Part shown: positions 10,880 through 18,791 of the stretch, piece after piece | How positions within the stretch are numbered: the stretch's first letter is position 1 | Layout: each line of letters opens with the position of its first letter | Assembly (NCBI RefSeq): GCF_900129235.1 | Contig: NZ_FQUV01000001.1 | Span: 496,001 to 560,000 of the forward strand | Length of the DNA stretch: 64,000 nt | Direction: 5' to 3' | Source: Litoreibacter ascidiaceicola | GTDB taxonomy: Bacteria; Pseudomonadota; Alphaproteobacteria; Rhodobacterales; Rhodobacteraceae | Position numbers and translations under genes: made by a program | Notes under the pieces: generated by a model | The model's input: the letters and a program-made list of their open reading frames with translations, nothing else | Database searches by the model: none | Told to the model about the DNA's origin: nothing

Positions 10880-11221
10880 CTACCGCGCGGTGCAACGCGC
10901 GTTAAAAACCAGCTTGTCACCGTCTTGGGTGAAGGCCCAATCCTCGCTGACGGGACTCATCCGCCAGTCAGCATCAGAGCCACCATAGTTCAGCAGGCAA
11001 TATTTCGTCGCCTCGAATCGCACGCTCTCGCGCACCGCTTCAACGCCAGCCCCTTTGTTCGCCACGGAAATGGTGACGTCGCGCTTGTCCTCGCCCGTGG
11101 ACAGCTTTGCCTTGAACGGCAATTCCCGCTCGCTGGCGGCGTTACGCGACTTGTCACGGCTGAGACGCGCGCAAGAGGCTGTCGCAAACACCAGCGATAT
11201 GATGAGCAAAAGCCGGATCAT
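10880..11221 (-). CDS. Predicted lipoprotein between nuoF and nuoG
   Basis: 113 residues. The signal [17 protein letters not shown] places the lipidated cysteine at residue 17. The mature part is short, with a conserved-looking C-terminal half containing two cysteines (YCLLNYGGSD and NARCTAR). No family was recognised, though it resembles its upstream neighbour in size and layout (lipobox followed by a small domain with paired cysteines). Its start overlaps the upstream stop by 4 bases (ATGA), so the two are probably made together. Confidence 0.75.
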   Translation of the reverse strand: MIRLLLIISLVFATASCARLSRDKSRNAASERELPFKAKLSTGEDKRDVTISVANKGAGVEAVRESVRFEATKYCLLNYGGSDADWRMSPVSEDWAFTQDGDKLVFNARCTAR

Positions 11222-11562
11222 GTTTTCAACCTTGATCCGTCAATGACCTGATCGCTTTGCAACACGCCAACACAGAAGATGTTAACGGTCAGCAACCCGT
11301 CCTTGCGGGTGCGGGTGTCGGGAATGGCGCTTTCGCCTTCACGGCAGGCGATTTCCATCGCGCGCAGCACAGCGCGGTTCTCGTCAGCGGTCGGGATCGC
11401 AGCACCGTCCTTGTAGCGCAAGACAACGCGGGTCGTGTCAGCGGCACGCGCGGCTTCGACGATCTCGAGCGGCGGGCCTTTGGGCTTCTCGGACACCGGA
11501 CCGGGAGGAACACAGGCAGCCAGAACAGCGACGGCGGGGATGAGGAACAGAGCGCGCATCAT
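11218..11562 (-). CDS. Predicted lipoprotein following nuoF
   Basis: 114 residues (113 if the second of two adjacent ATG codons is used). The signal [17 protein letters not shown] ends in an LAAC lipobox. The mature region is Pro-rich and then alpha/beta, with cysteines in IACREGES and NIFCVGVL. The first ATG overlaps the nuoF stop as ATGA. The frame stays open upstream inside nuoF, but those residues are Arg/Gly-rich antisense-like composition and are not part of the gene. The function is unknown; the position suggests a complex I accessory role. Confidence 0.75.
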   Translation of the reverse strand: MMRALFLIPAVAVLAACVPPGPVSEKPKGPPLEIVEAARAADTTRVVLRYKDGAAIPTADENRAVLRAMEIACREGESAIPDTRTRKDGLLTVNIFCVGVLQSDQVIDGSRLKT

Positions 11563-12857
11563 TCTGCCGCCACCGCCGACACGCGGCCCGTTCGTTTGTG
11601 TTTGATGCGGTCTTCGATCTCGTCGCGGAAATGGCGCACGAGGCCTTGGATCGGCCAAGCCGCCGCGTCGCCCAAGGCGCAAATCGTGTGGCCTTCGACC
11701 TGTTTTGTCACGTCCAGCAGCATGTCGATTTCCTCCACCTCGGCCTCGCCCGTCATCAAGCGGTCCATCACGCGCATCATCCAGCCGGTGCCTTCGCGAC
11801 ATGGGGTGCATTGCCCGCAAGACTCATGCTTGTAGAACTTCGACAGCCGCCAGATGGCTTTGATGACGTCGGTGTTCTGATCCATCACAATGACCGCAGC
11901 GGTGCCAAGGCCGGAGCGTTGCTCGCGCAGCCAGTCGAAATCCATGATGCATTCTTTTTCCATCATCTCGGCGGGCAACATCGGCACGGATGATCCTCCC
12001 GGGATTACGGCTTTCAGGTTGGACCAGCCGCCACGGATGCCACCACAATGGCGGTCGATCAGCTCTTTGAACGGGATCGACATGGCCTCTTCGACCACAC
12101 ACGGGTTGTTCACATGGCCGGAAATCGCAAACAGCTTGGTGCCGGCGTTGTTCGGGCGGCCAAAGCCCGAGAACCATTCCCCGCCACGGCGCAGGATGGT
12201 CGGCACCACGGCGATGGATTCGACGTTGTTCACTGTGGTCGGACAGCCATAGAGACCAGCGCCCGCAGGGAATGGCGGCTTCATCCGCGGCATGCCCTTT
12301 TTGCCCTCAAGGCTTTCCAGAAGTGCGGTTTCTTCACCGCAAATATACGCGCCCGCGCCATGATGCAGGTAGATGTCGAAGTCCCAGCCGGATTTCGCGG
12401 CATTGGGGCCGACAAGGCCAGCCTCGTAGCACTCGTCGATGGCGTTTTGCAGCGCCTCTTTCTCGCGGATATATTCGCCGCGAATATAGATGTAGCAAGC
12501 GTTGGCCTGCATCGCGAAGCTCGCAATCAGGCAACCTTCGATCAAGGTGTGCGGGTCATGACGCATGATCTCGCGGTCTTTGCACGTACCCGGCTCGGAC
12601 TCGTCGGCATTTACCACCAGATAGCTGGGGCGACCGTCGCTTTCTTTCGGCATGAAGGACCATTTCAGGCCCGTCGGGAAGCCAGCGCCCCCGCGTCCAC
12701 GCAAGCCGGAGGCCTTCATCTCGTCGATGATCTTGTCGCGGCCACGCTTGATGATCGCGGCGGTGCCGTCCCAATGCCCACGGGCTTTCGCGCCCTTCAG
12801 GGAGCGGTCATGCATCCCGTAGAGATTGGTAAAGATGCGGTCCTTGTCTGCCAACAT
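11559..12857 (-). CDS. nuoF: NADH-quinone oxidoreductase subunit F (NADH/FMN-binding)
   Basis: 432 residues. It binds NADH and FMN and carries cluster N3. The FMN/NADH site [13 protein letters not shown] lies at residues about 54-66. A second glycine-rich segment, [16 protein letters not shown], lies near 170. The 4Fe-4S ligands are C347, C350 and C353 ([13 protein letters not shown]) with C393 (HTICALGD). The start [14 protein letters not shown] lies 44 bases after the DUF5337-like gene, one of the larger gaps in the operon. Confidence 0.97.
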   Translation of the reverse strand: MLADKDRIFTNLYGMHDRSLKGAKARGHWDGTAAIIKRGRDKIIDEMKASGLRGRGGAGFPTGLKWSFMPKESDGRPSYLVVNADESEPGTCKDREIMRHDPHTLIEGCLIASFAMQANACYIYIRGEYIREKEALQNAIDECYEAGLVGPNAAKSGWDFDIYLHHGAGAYICGEETALLESLEGKKGMPRMKPPFPAGAGLYGCPTTVNNVESIAVVPTILRRGGEWFSGFGRPNNAGTKLFAISGHVNNPCVVEEAMSIPFKELIDRHCGGIRGGWSNLKAVIPGGSSVPMLPAEMMEKECIMDFDWLREQRSGLGTAAVIVMDQNTDVIKAIWRLSKFYKHESCGQCTPCREGTGWMMRVMDRLMTGEAEVEEIDMLLDVTKQVEGHTICALGDAAAWPIQGLVRHFRDEIEDRIKHKRTGRVSAVAAE

Positions 12858-12901
12858 AGCTTTCGCGTCCTGTCTGCTTCTTCATGTGCGGTGACGCACG
12901 C

Positions 12902-13120
12902 CTAGCTTCTGGCGCGCCACACCCGGAATAAAACGACCAACGCCCAGATGAACGCGGCCCCTGCCATCAGGTCGAACAGGAAGGCAAAGCGAGCGGGCCA
13001 GCCAAGCTGCCCCCCGATCACCTGCGCCCCGACCCAGATCAGCATCGTGGCAAAAATCACGATCGCCGCCTGTCGGGCCTGTCTGACCATGCGCGGGTCC
13101 TCTTGCGAGGGCCCGCTCAT
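12902..13120 (-). CDS. Small two-helix membrane protein, probably DUF5337
   Basis: 72 residues. Two hydrophobic helices (about residues 18-36 and 44-66) are separated by a Gly-Gly-Gln-Leu turn, with basic residues at both ends (VRQARQAA and VWRARS). From memory this matches DUF5337, a Rhodobacterales family of small membrane proteins; this is unverified. An alternative start at Met11 is possible. It lies 19 bases after the H3TH-domain protein and 44 bases before nuoF. A role in complex I assembly or stability is inference from position only. Confidence 0.75.
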   Translation of the reverse strand: MSGPSQEDPRMVRQARQAAIVIFATMLIWVGAQVIGGQLGWPARFAFLFDLMAGAAFIWALVVLFRVWRARS

Positions 13121-13139
13121 CGTTTCGTCTCAGTCAGGA

Positions 13140-14102
13140 TCAATAGACCCCGCCCTTTTTCACCTTCTTCGAGAACTCGGTCTCGCCGCCCTTGGCAAGC
13201 AACTTGGCCTGCTTCACCCATTCGTCACGGGACGCGCGGCCTTTGATGCCCTCGATATTGTTGTCGGCCCAGTCCACCTCTTTCTTGCGCCAGCTGGCGA
13301 CCTGATCGAAGTGGTAGACGCCCATCTTGTGCAACTCGCCCTCAAGCTTCGGGCCGACACCTTTGATCTGCTTGAGATCATCGGCCCCGCCCGCACGGGC
13401 TTTTTTCAGAAGTTCCGGCTTGCCGTCAGCGGCCACTGGCTTGGCCTTGGCAGCGGTTGCCGCCTTTGCCTTCGGTGCCGGTTTCGCGGCAGCCGCTTTG
13501 GCTTTCGGCGCGGCTTTTACCTTGGCCGCAGGTTTCGCATCCGCTGCCTTGGCTTTCGGCGCGGCCTTCGGCTTCGCGGCAGCCTTGGCCTTTGGTTCTG
13601 CTTTGGCCTTTGGCTCTGCCTTGGTCTTTGGCTCTGCCTTCGCTGTTGCGGCAGCCTTGGTTGCGGATTTCGCGGCGGTTTTGGTCGTGGACGCCTTCTT
13701 CGCAGCCGGCTTCTTCGCATCTGGCTTTTTGGCAGCAGGCTTCACCTGCGGCGCAGTACTAGCAGCCGCAGGGCTCAGGCTCGCGGCGGCAGCACCCGCA
13801 TTTTCAGCGACTGGCGAGGATGTTGTCACAGCACCGGAGCTGGCCAGCGGTGCGGCGGCGGTCGCCCCATCCGTGCGGGGTGCGGCAGGAACCGAAGACA
13901 CTTCCGCTTCTGCCTTGCCGCAGAACGCCCAGTTCAACACGAAGCCCCCGACGAGCAATACCACGAGGCCCCAAAAGACGGCCCCCAGAAATCCAAAGTC
14001 CCGCATCGACATCAGCAATGCTGCGACCAGCACGCCCGCGATCAACGCAGCAAGCCAGCAAACCGTTTTGCAGCTTCCCCCGTTTGTGTTGTTCTGTCCC
14101 AT
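13140..14102 (-). CDS. Membrane-anchored protein with Ala/Lys/Pro linker and C-terminal H3TH domain
   Basis: 320 residues in three parts. Residues about 15-60 form two membrane helices (CWLAALIAGVLVAALLM and AVFWGLVVLLVGGFVLNW). Residues about 70-226 are a low-complexity Ala/Lys/Pro/Glu linker resembling histone H1. Residues 227-320 are a compact domain whose GPKLEGELHKMGV core is a helix-hairpin-helix of the H3TH type (COG3743, annotated as a predicted nuclease-like fold). By eye about 75 of the 94 domain residues equal the C-terminus of NuoE, encoded directly upstream. This suggests duplication of a NuoE tail onto a membrane anchor, probably for interaction at the peripheral arm rather than nuclease activity. 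Confidence 0.85.
   Translation of the reverse strand: MGQNNTNGGSCKTVCWLAALIAGVLVAALLMSMRDFGFLGAVFWGLVVLLVGGFVLNWAFCGKAEAEVSSVPAAPRTDGATAAAPLASSGAVTTSSPVAENAGAAAASLSPAAASTAPQVKPAAKKPDAKKPAAKKASTTKTAAKSATKAAATAKAEPKTKAEPKAKAEPKAKAAAKPKAAPKAKAADAKPAAKVKAAPKAKAAAAKPAPKAKAATAAKAKPVAADGKPELLKKARAGGADDLKQIKGVGPKLEGELHKMGVYHFDQVASWRKKEVDWADNNIEGIKGRASRDEWVKQAKLLAKGGETEFSKKVKKGGVY
13582..13643. repeat. 18-bp tandem repeat (three units) in the linker of the H3TH protein gene
   Basis: CTTTGG followed by TTCTGC or CTCTGC recurs at 13590, 13608 and 13626, a period of 18 bases. It encodes repeated KAEPKA-like hexapeptides of the linker. Looser copies of the same alphabet extend across about 13440-13760. 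Such repeats expand and contract, so linker length should vary among relatives. Confidence 0.7.
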
Positions 14103-14128
14103 TCTTCGTACTCCCCGTCTGTTTCAGA

Positions 14129-15343
14129 CTAGTAGATGCCGCCTTTTTTGACGCGGCTTGAAAATTCCGTAGTGCCACCTTTGGCCAGCACCTTGGCTTG
14201 CTTCACCCACTCGTCCCGGGAAACGCGGCCTTTGAAGCCTTCGAGGTTCTCATCCACCCATTCGACTTCCTTCTTGCGCCAGGACGACACCTGATCGAAG
14301 TGGAAGACACCCAGCTTGTGCAAAAGCTGTTCGAGTTTGGGGCCAACGCCCTTGATCATCTTGAGGTCGTCCGGACCGCCGGCCCGCGCCTTTTTCAGCA
14401 TTTCAGGCTTGCCGTCCGCTGCAACAGGCTTCGCCGCTGGTTTGGCTTTTGCCGTATCCTTGGCCTTCGGAGCCTCGGATTTCGGAGCCACCGTGCCGGT
14501 CTTCGGACGCGCCACTTTTTTGGAATCGACCTCGGCCTTTGTCGCGTCGACTTGGCGTGCGTCTTTTTTCGCCGCCGCCGTCTTTGACTTGGCTGGCACG
14601 GACGCCTTGTTCGCGGCACCGCCCTTGGCTTTGCCGCCATGTTGCCACGGGGCCAGCAACGGCACTTCTGTGCCGTCGATGCGTTTCACCGTGTCGCCGA
14701 TATCGGCCGCTAATTGCACGGAGGCGTTGTACTGCGTCTTGCCGCTGTCGAATTCTGTCAGCGAAGTCAGTCCCTTACGCGGCTCGGCGGCGTAGCGGCC
14801 GTTTTGCGAGCCGGGAGTTGGCACGTCACCCTTGGCCAGCATATCGATGATCTGCGCCATGCTTTTGGCGGTCAGGTCTTCGTAATAATCTTTGCCGATC
14901 TGGGCCATCGGCGCGTTGGCGCAGGCGCCGAGGCACTCGACCTCTTCCCACGAGAACTTGCCATCAGCGGACAGCTGATGCGGCTTCTCGGCGATCTTTT
15001 CCTTGCAGACCCCGATCAGGTCTTCCGCGCCGCAGATCATGCAGGAGGTGGTCCCGCAAACCTGAATATGCGCAACAGAACCAACCGGTTGCAGTTGGAA
15101 CATGAAGTAGAACGTCGCCACTTCCAATGCCCGGATATAGGCCATGCCCAGCTTGTCCGCCACGTATTCAATGGCGGGTCGGGTCAGCCAGCCCTCCTGC
15201 TCCTGAGCCCGCCACAACAGCGGGATAATCGCCGAGGCCTGACGCCCCTCGGGGTATTTCGTAATCTGCGCATCCGCCCACGCAAGGTTTGCGGGGGTGA
15301 AAGCGAAGCTGTCAGGCTGGTCTGCGTGAAGTCTACGAAGCAT
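14129..15343 (-). CDS. nuoE: NADH-quinone oxidoreductase subunit E with a long C-terminal H3TH extension
   Basis: 404 residues, more than twice the size of a minimal NuoE. Residues 1-170 are the thioredoxin-like 24-kDa subunit with 2Fe-2S cluster N1a ligands C96, C101, C137 and C141 (CGTTSCMIC and [10 protein letters not shown]). Residues 171-235 are an extra segment, 236-310 an Ala/Lys/Pro linker, and 311-404 an H3TH (COG3743-like) domain ending in KKGGIY. The last domain is nearly the same as the one in the next gene downstream. Long NuoE tails are known in Rhodobacterales. The function of this tail is not established. Confidence 0.93.
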   Translation of the reverse strand: MLRRLHADQPDSFAFTPANLAWADAQITKYPEGRQASAIIPLLWRAQEQEGWLTRPAIEYVADKLGMAYIRALEVATFYFMFQLQPVGSVAHIQVCGTTSCMICGAEDLIGVCKEKIAEKPHQLSADGKFSWEEVECLGACANAPMAQIGKDYYEDLTAKSMAQIIDMLAKGDVPTPGSQNGRYAAEPRKGLTSLTEFDSGKTQYNASVQLAADIGDTVKRIDGTEVPLLAPWQHGGKAKGGAANKASVPAKSKTAAAKKDARQVDATKAEVDSKKVARPKTGTVAPKSEAPKAKDTAKAKPAAKPVAADGKPEMLKKARAGGPDDLKMIKGVGPKLEQLLHKLGVFHFDQVSSWRKKEVEWVDENLEGFKGRVSRDEWVKQAKVLAKGGTTEFSSRVKKGGIY

Positions 15344-15382
15344 GGAGGTCTGTGGCCTTTATCTGTGCGTCCGGGGCAGCGC

Positions 15383-15667
15383 TTACGCGCAGGCCCCTAC
15401 GGTGGAGCGGATACCGCCGCCGGCTTGCTCGATGGCTTGAAGTTGGGCCACGGCCTCTTCTTGCACTTTGTCGAGCTTCATATCTTTCCAGCCGGTGATC
15501 TTGCGGATTTCGGCATGGGTGATGCCGTCGAAGTCGGTGCAGCCCACTTGCGCCATGGCAGACGCATAGCGCGCGAGGTCGATATCATCGACGCTCAACT
15601 CGGGGGCAGGAAGGCAAGCGCTCAAGGTCATGGCACCAGCAACGGCAAAGGCAGAAAACTTTTTCAT
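15383..15667 (-). CDS. Small predicted lipoprotein between nuoD and nuoE
   Basis: 94 residues. The signal [18 protein letters not shown] gives a lipidated cysteine at residue 18, followed by [10 protein letters not shown]. Two further cysteines (QVGCTDFD and the penultimate residue) may form a disulfide. The start overlaps the nuoD stop as ATGA, and nuoE follows after 39 bases. No family was recognised. It is one of at least four short lipoproteins in this operon. Confidence 0.78.
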   Translation of the reverse strand: MKKFSAFAVAGAMTLSACLPAPELSVDDIDLARYASAMAQVGCTDFDGITHAEIRKITGWKDMKLDKVQEEAVAQLQAIEQAGGGIRSTVGACA

Positions 15668-16884
15668 CGGTCAATCTCTCCAAAAACTACGTCCATCGTT
15701 CCAATAATAGCGGCCACGTCAGCAAGCTGGTGGCCTTTGCAGATATAATCCATCGCCTGCAAATGCAGGAACCCGGGGGCCTTGATTTTGGCGCGGTAGG
15801 GTTTGTTGGTCCCGTCCGCCACCAGATACACGCCGAATTCGCCCTTCGGGGCTTCGATCGCCGCGTAAACCTCACCTTTCGGCACGTGGAAGCCTTCGGT
15901 GTACAATTTGAAATGATGGATGAGCGCCTCCATGGAGGTTTTCATCTCGCCACGTGTCGGCGGGGTCATCTTGCCCCGCGCCATCACGTCGCCCTTACCG
16001 TCCGGCGCGCGCAGCTTTTCGATTGCCTGACGCATAATCGACAGCGACTGGCGCATCTCTTCCATACGGACCAGATAACGGTCGAAACAGTCGCCGTTCT
16101 TGCCAACCGGAATTTCGAAGTCGAACTCGTTATAACACTCATAAGGCTGAGAGCGGCGCAGGTCCCACGCAAGACCGGAGCCGCGCACCATCACGCCCGT
16201 GAAGCCATAGTCGAGGATATCTTCCTCGGTCACGATCCCGATATCGGCGTTGCGTTGTTTGAAAATACGGTTGTCGGACAGCAGCCCGTCAATGTCGCTG
16301 AGAACTTGCGGGAAGGTGGTCGTCCATTCCTCGATATCGTCGAGCAGGTCTTCCGGCAGGTCTTGATGCACCCCGCCCGGACGGAAATAGGCGGCGTGCA
16401 GACGTGCACCGCAAGCCCGCTCGTAGAACACCATCAGCTTCTCACGCTCCTCGAAGCCCCAAAGCGGTGGCGTCAGCGCGCCCACGTCCAAGGCCTGCGT
16501 GGTGACGTTCAGCAGGTGGTTCAGAATACGGCCGATTTCCGAATACAGCACGCGGATCAGGCTCGCGCGGCGCGGCACTTCGGTGCCTGTCAGCTTCTCG
16601 ATGGCCAAGCACCAAGCGTGTTCCTGATTCATCGGTGACACGTAGTCGAGACGGTCAAAATAAGGTAGGTTTTGCAGGTAGGTCCGGCTCTCCATGAGCT
16701 TTTCCGTGCCACGGTGCAAAAGGCCGATATGCGGGTCGCAGCGTTCCACAATCTCGCCGTCGAGTTCCAGAACCAAGCGCAACACGCCGTGCGCCGCTGG
16801 GTGCTGAGGCCCGAAGTTGATGTTGAAGTTACGGATCTTCTGCTCGCCCGTCAGGGCGTCGTCGAATTTGCCACCGTCCATCAT
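15664..16884 (-). CDS. nuoD: NADH-quinone oxidoreductase subunit D
   Basis: 406 residues, equivalent to the mitochondrial 49-kDa subunit. Together with NuoB it lines the quinone site. The [15 protein letters not shown] motif near residue 25 and the [15 protein letters not shown] segment near 55 are intact. The two adjacent ATG codons at 16884 and 16881 follow a GAGG ribosome site. The first overlaps the stop of the 66-codon reading frame as ATGA. A longer frame to 16935 has no comparable signal. Confidence 0.97.
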   Translation of the reverse strand: MMDGGKFDDALTGEQKIRNFNINFGPQHPAAHGVLRLVLELDGEIVERCDPHIGLLHRGTEKLMESRTYLQNLPYFDRLDYVSPMNQEHAWCLAIEKLTGTEVPRRASLIRVLYSEIGRILNHLLNVTTQALDVGALTPPLWGFEEREKLMVFYERACGARLHAAYFRPGGVHQDLPEDLLDDIEEWTTTFPQVLSDIDGLLSDNRIFKQRNADIGIVTEEDILDYGFTGVMVRGSGLAWDLRRSQPYECYNEFDFEIPVGKNGDCFDRYLVRMEEMRQSLSIMRQAIEKLRAPDGKGDVMARGKMTPPTRGEMKTSMEALIHHFKLYTEGFHVPKGEVYAAIEAPKGEFGVYLVADGTNKPYRAKIKAPGFLHLQAMDYICKGHQLADVAAIIGTMDVVFGEIDR

Positions 16885-17081
16885 GAGAATGCCTCGCCGT
16901 CTTTCTGTCCGAGTCGTCCGACTGATTGAACGCACTCAAACCGTTGATTCTGCTGCGAAGGCAACTGATTCAAAATCAGTTGGCTTTGACGATCGGAATT
17001 TTTTTTAAATGCCTGAAGGCTGGCCAGCGCCATCAGCGCGGCTGAGAGAAGTCCGATTGCTTCTGCGACAAACTCCATCAT
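16881..17081 (-). CDS. Small putative membrane protein between nuoC and nuoD
   Basis: 66 codons. Residues 3-25 are hydrophobic ([22 protein letters not shown]), followed by two or three lysines and a polar Gln-rich tail. The start overlaps the nuoC stop as ATGA and the stop overlaps the nuoD start as ATGA. That is strong evidence for translation, since such double coupling is improbable by chance. Inside it an A8 run (residues 26-28) precedes a stem-loop. A -1 slip there would replace the tail after about residue 27 and end 20-odd codons later. The function is unknown. Confidence 0.6.
   Translation of the reverse strand: MMEFVAEAIGLLSAALMALASLQAFKKNSDRQSQLILNQLPSQQNQRFECVQSVGRLGQKDGEAFS
16962..16982 (-). 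other. Perfect 9-bp stem-loop inside the nuoC-nuoD small gene
   Basis: CAACTGATT pairs with AATCAGTTG around a three-base loop. A mismatched extension (AAG with CTT) makes up to 12 pairs. On the sense (minus) strand it begins 12-16 bases after an A8 run, a layout reminiscent of frameshift stimulators but with longer spacing than usual. It could equally be an mRNA-stability element between nuoABC and nuoD. Confidence 0.5.
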
Positions 17082-17689
17082 TTCTTCGCCTCTTCAGCTT
17101 TCTCGTCACCCGGCATGATGTATTCCGCGCCCTCCCATGGGGACATGAAATCGAACTGACGGTATTCCTGCACCAGCTTCACCGGCTCGTAGACAACGCG
17201 CTTTTCGGCTTCGTCATAACGGACCTCGACATAGCCCGTGGTCGGGAAGTCCTTGCGCAGCGGATAGCCGCGGAAGCCGTAATCGGTGAGGATGCGGCGC
17301 AGGTCCGGATGGCCGGAGAACATGATGCCGAACATGTCGAAAATCTCACGCTCGAACCAGTTGGCCGCCGGATAGACTTCGTGCAACGACGGCACAATCT
17401 CGTCTTCGCGGATCGCCATTTTCACACGGATGCGGTGGTTCTGGTACATCGACAGGTATTGATACACGACGTCGAACCGCGCGTCGCGGGTCGGGTAGTC
17501 CACCGCCGTGATATCCACCATGGTGGAAAAGCGGCAGGCACGGTCGGTTTTCAGAAACTCCGAGAACGACACAAGCGAGCTGGGCGCGATATGCACGGTC
17601 AGCTCGTCAAATGCGATCTCGGTGGACAGCACGCAATCAGGGCGTTTCAGCTCTATGTGAGCCGCGAGTTCTTGAAGAGCGGCGGTCAT
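17078..17689 (-). CDS. nuoC: NADH-quinone oxidoreductase subunit C
   Basis: 203 residues, the 30-kDa subunit of the peripheral arm, here separate from NuoD. The hallmark segments [23 protein letters not shown] and [14 protein letters not shown] lie near residues 125-160. The start at 17689 ([12 protein letters not shown]) overlaps the nuoB stop as ATGA, which fixes it over longer readings. The acidic/lysine-rich end EKAEEAKK is followed by an ATGA overlap with the 66-codon gene. Confidence 0.96.
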   Translation of the reverse strand: MTAALQELAAHIELKRPDCVLSTEIAFDELTVHIAPSSLVSFSEFLKTDRACRFSTMVDITAVDYPTRDARFDVVYQYLSMYQNHRIRVKMAIREDEIVPSLHEVYPAANWFEREIFDMFGIMFSGHPDLRRILTDYGFRGYPLRKDFPTTGYVEVRYDEAEKRVVYEPVKLVQEYRQFDFMSPWEGAEYIMPGDEKAEEAKK

Positions 17690-18219
17690 CGAATGATATT
17701 CCCTGTCCGGCGGATTTTGCGTTGCAGCTGGAGCAGGCCATAGAGCAATGCCTCGGCTGTGGGCGGGCATCCCGGCACATACAGATCAACCGGAACGATC
17801 CGGTCGCAGCCGCGCACAACGCTATACGAATAGTGGTAGTAGCCGCCGCCATTGGCACACGACCCCATGGAAACCACATAACGCGGCTCTGGCATCTGGT
17901 CGTAAACCTTGCGCAAGGCGGGGGCCATTTTGTTGGTCAGGGTGCCGGCCACGATCATCAGGTCTGACTGGCGCGGGGAGGCGCGGGGCGCTGTCCCGAA
18001 GCGTTCCATGTCGTAGCGTGGCATCGCGGTGTGCATCATCTCGACGGCGCAGCAGGCCAGCCCGAAGGTCATCCAGTGCAGCGAGCCTGTGCGCGCCCAG
18101 TTGATGATGTCCTCGGTCGAGGTAACAAGGAAGCCCTTGTCCTGAAGCTCGGAGTTCAGCTGTGCGGTGGCGACGTCTTTGTCCCAGCCAGCTGTGTTCA
18201 AACCGGTTGCTACTCCCAT
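17686..18219 (-). CDS. nuoB: NADH-quinone oxidoreductase subunit B (cluster N2)
   Basis: 177 residues. It carries the 4Fe-4S cluster N2 that reduces quinone. Ligands C56 and C57 ([10 protein letters not shown]), C121 (MGSCANGG) and C151 ([10 protein letters not shown]) are all present. The start MGVATGLN at 18219 is the family-typical N-terminus. A GAG/ATG reading seven codons earlier (18240) is possible but would overlap nuoA by 31 bases rather than 10. Confidence 0.97.
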   Translation of the reverse strand: MGVATGLNTAGWDKDVATAQLNSELQDKGFLVTSTEDIINWARTGSLHWMTFGLACCAVEMMHTAMPRYDMERFGTAPRASPRQSDLMIVAGTLTNKMAPALRKVYDQMPEPRYVVSMGSCANGGGYYHYSYSVVRGCDRIVPVDLYVPGCPPTAEALLYGLLQLQRKIRRTGNIIR

Positions 18220-18575
18220 TCGAGTGCTCCCTTTTTCCATTCATAAGCAAAGCCGATGGTCAGCACCGCAAGGAAGACCATCATCGACCAGAAGCCAAGT
18301 AGCCCGACATCCTTGAAGGCAACCGCCCACGGGAACAGGAAGGCGATTTCTAGGTCGAAGATGATGAACAGGATCGACACCAGATAAAACCGCACGTCAA
18401 ACTTCATCCGCGCATCGTCGAAAGCGTTAAAGCCACATTCATAGGCGGACACTTTTTCGGGGTCTGGGTTACGCACTGCGACGACCGCCGCTGCAAGAAT
18501 CAAAACCAACCCAAGGCCAATGGCTATTGCCAAAAATATCAGGATGGGCAGGTATTCGCGTAGAAGCTCGTCCAC
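18210..18575 (-). CDS. nuoA: NADH-quinone oxidoreductase subunit A
   Basis: 121 residues with three membrane helices, equivalent to ND3. The motif [39 protein letters not shown] is typical of NuoA. The start is a GTG at 18575 ([12 protein letters not shown]), because AAGGAG sits 6 bases upstream of it. The frame is open to 18608 but those residues are not family-like. It is the first gene of the nuo operon, about 50 bases downstream of the predicted transcription start. Confidence 0.94.
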   Translation of the reverse strand: MDELLREYLPILIFLAIAIGLGLVLILAAAVVAVRNPDPEKVSAYECGFNAFDDARMKFDVRFYLVSILFIIFDLEIAFLFPWAVAFKDVGLLGFWSMMVFLAVLTIGFAYEWKKGALEWE

Positions 18576-18631
18576 GTAAGTCTCCTTCTCGCCTGCATGT
18601 CGCGGCATACAGGAAGTAATTGCTGCGGTGA

Positions 18632-18660
18632 TCTTTACGCCTGAGCGCGCAGGGGGTCAA
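18632..18660 (-). promoter_or_regulatory. Predicted sigma70-type promoter of the nuo operon
   Basis: On the minus strand TTGACC (18655-18660) is followed after exactly 17 bases by TAAAGA (18632-18637). Transcription would start near 18625, leaving a leader of about 50 bases to the nuoA GTG. It is the only good match in the gap between the transglycosylase gene and nuoA. Confidence 0.65.
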
Positions 18661-18690
18661 CCGATGGACCCCCCCACTTGTCACCGAATA

Positions 18691-18716
18691 GTCCTAATTT
18701 TTGTGGCATTTAGGAC
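18691..18716. other. Inverted repeat upstream of the nuo promoter
   Basis: GTCCTAA (18691-18697) and TTAGGAC (18710-18716) form a perfect 7-bp inverted repeat with a 12-base spacer. It is centred roughly 80 bases upstream of the predicted nuo start site. It has no U-tract, so an activator/repressor site is as likely as an RNA hairpin. Confidence 0.4.
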
Positions 18717-18751
18717 GGTTGTTTTGGTTGGCATTTGACGCAGCGCAACAA

Positions 18752-18770
18752 GCAGGCCGATTTCGGCTGC
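18752..18770 (-). terminator. Possible weak terminator after the transglycosylase gene
   Basis: On the minus strand GCAGCCGA and TCGGCCTGC pair around AA with one bulge, about 20 bases after the stop codon. The following TTGTTGCG gives only a poor U-tract. It may separate this gene from the downstream nuo promoter. Confidence 0.45.
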
Positions 18771-18791
18771 ACCTGCACGCTGAGTCGCCCC

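Noticed and set aside
13140-14102. Reading the H3TH protein as a DNA-binding histone H1-like or ribosomal protein
   Set aside because: The Lys/Ala/Pro linker alone is not diagnostic. The N-terminal membrane helices and the near-identical NuoE domain argue for a complex I-linked protein.
16961-16985. Possible tRNA T-arm (stem ACTGA, loop TTCAAAA)
   Set aside because: The loop resembles a T-loop, but the closing G-C pair is missing, no acceptor, D or anticodon arm can be folded around it, and it lies inside a coupled reading frame.
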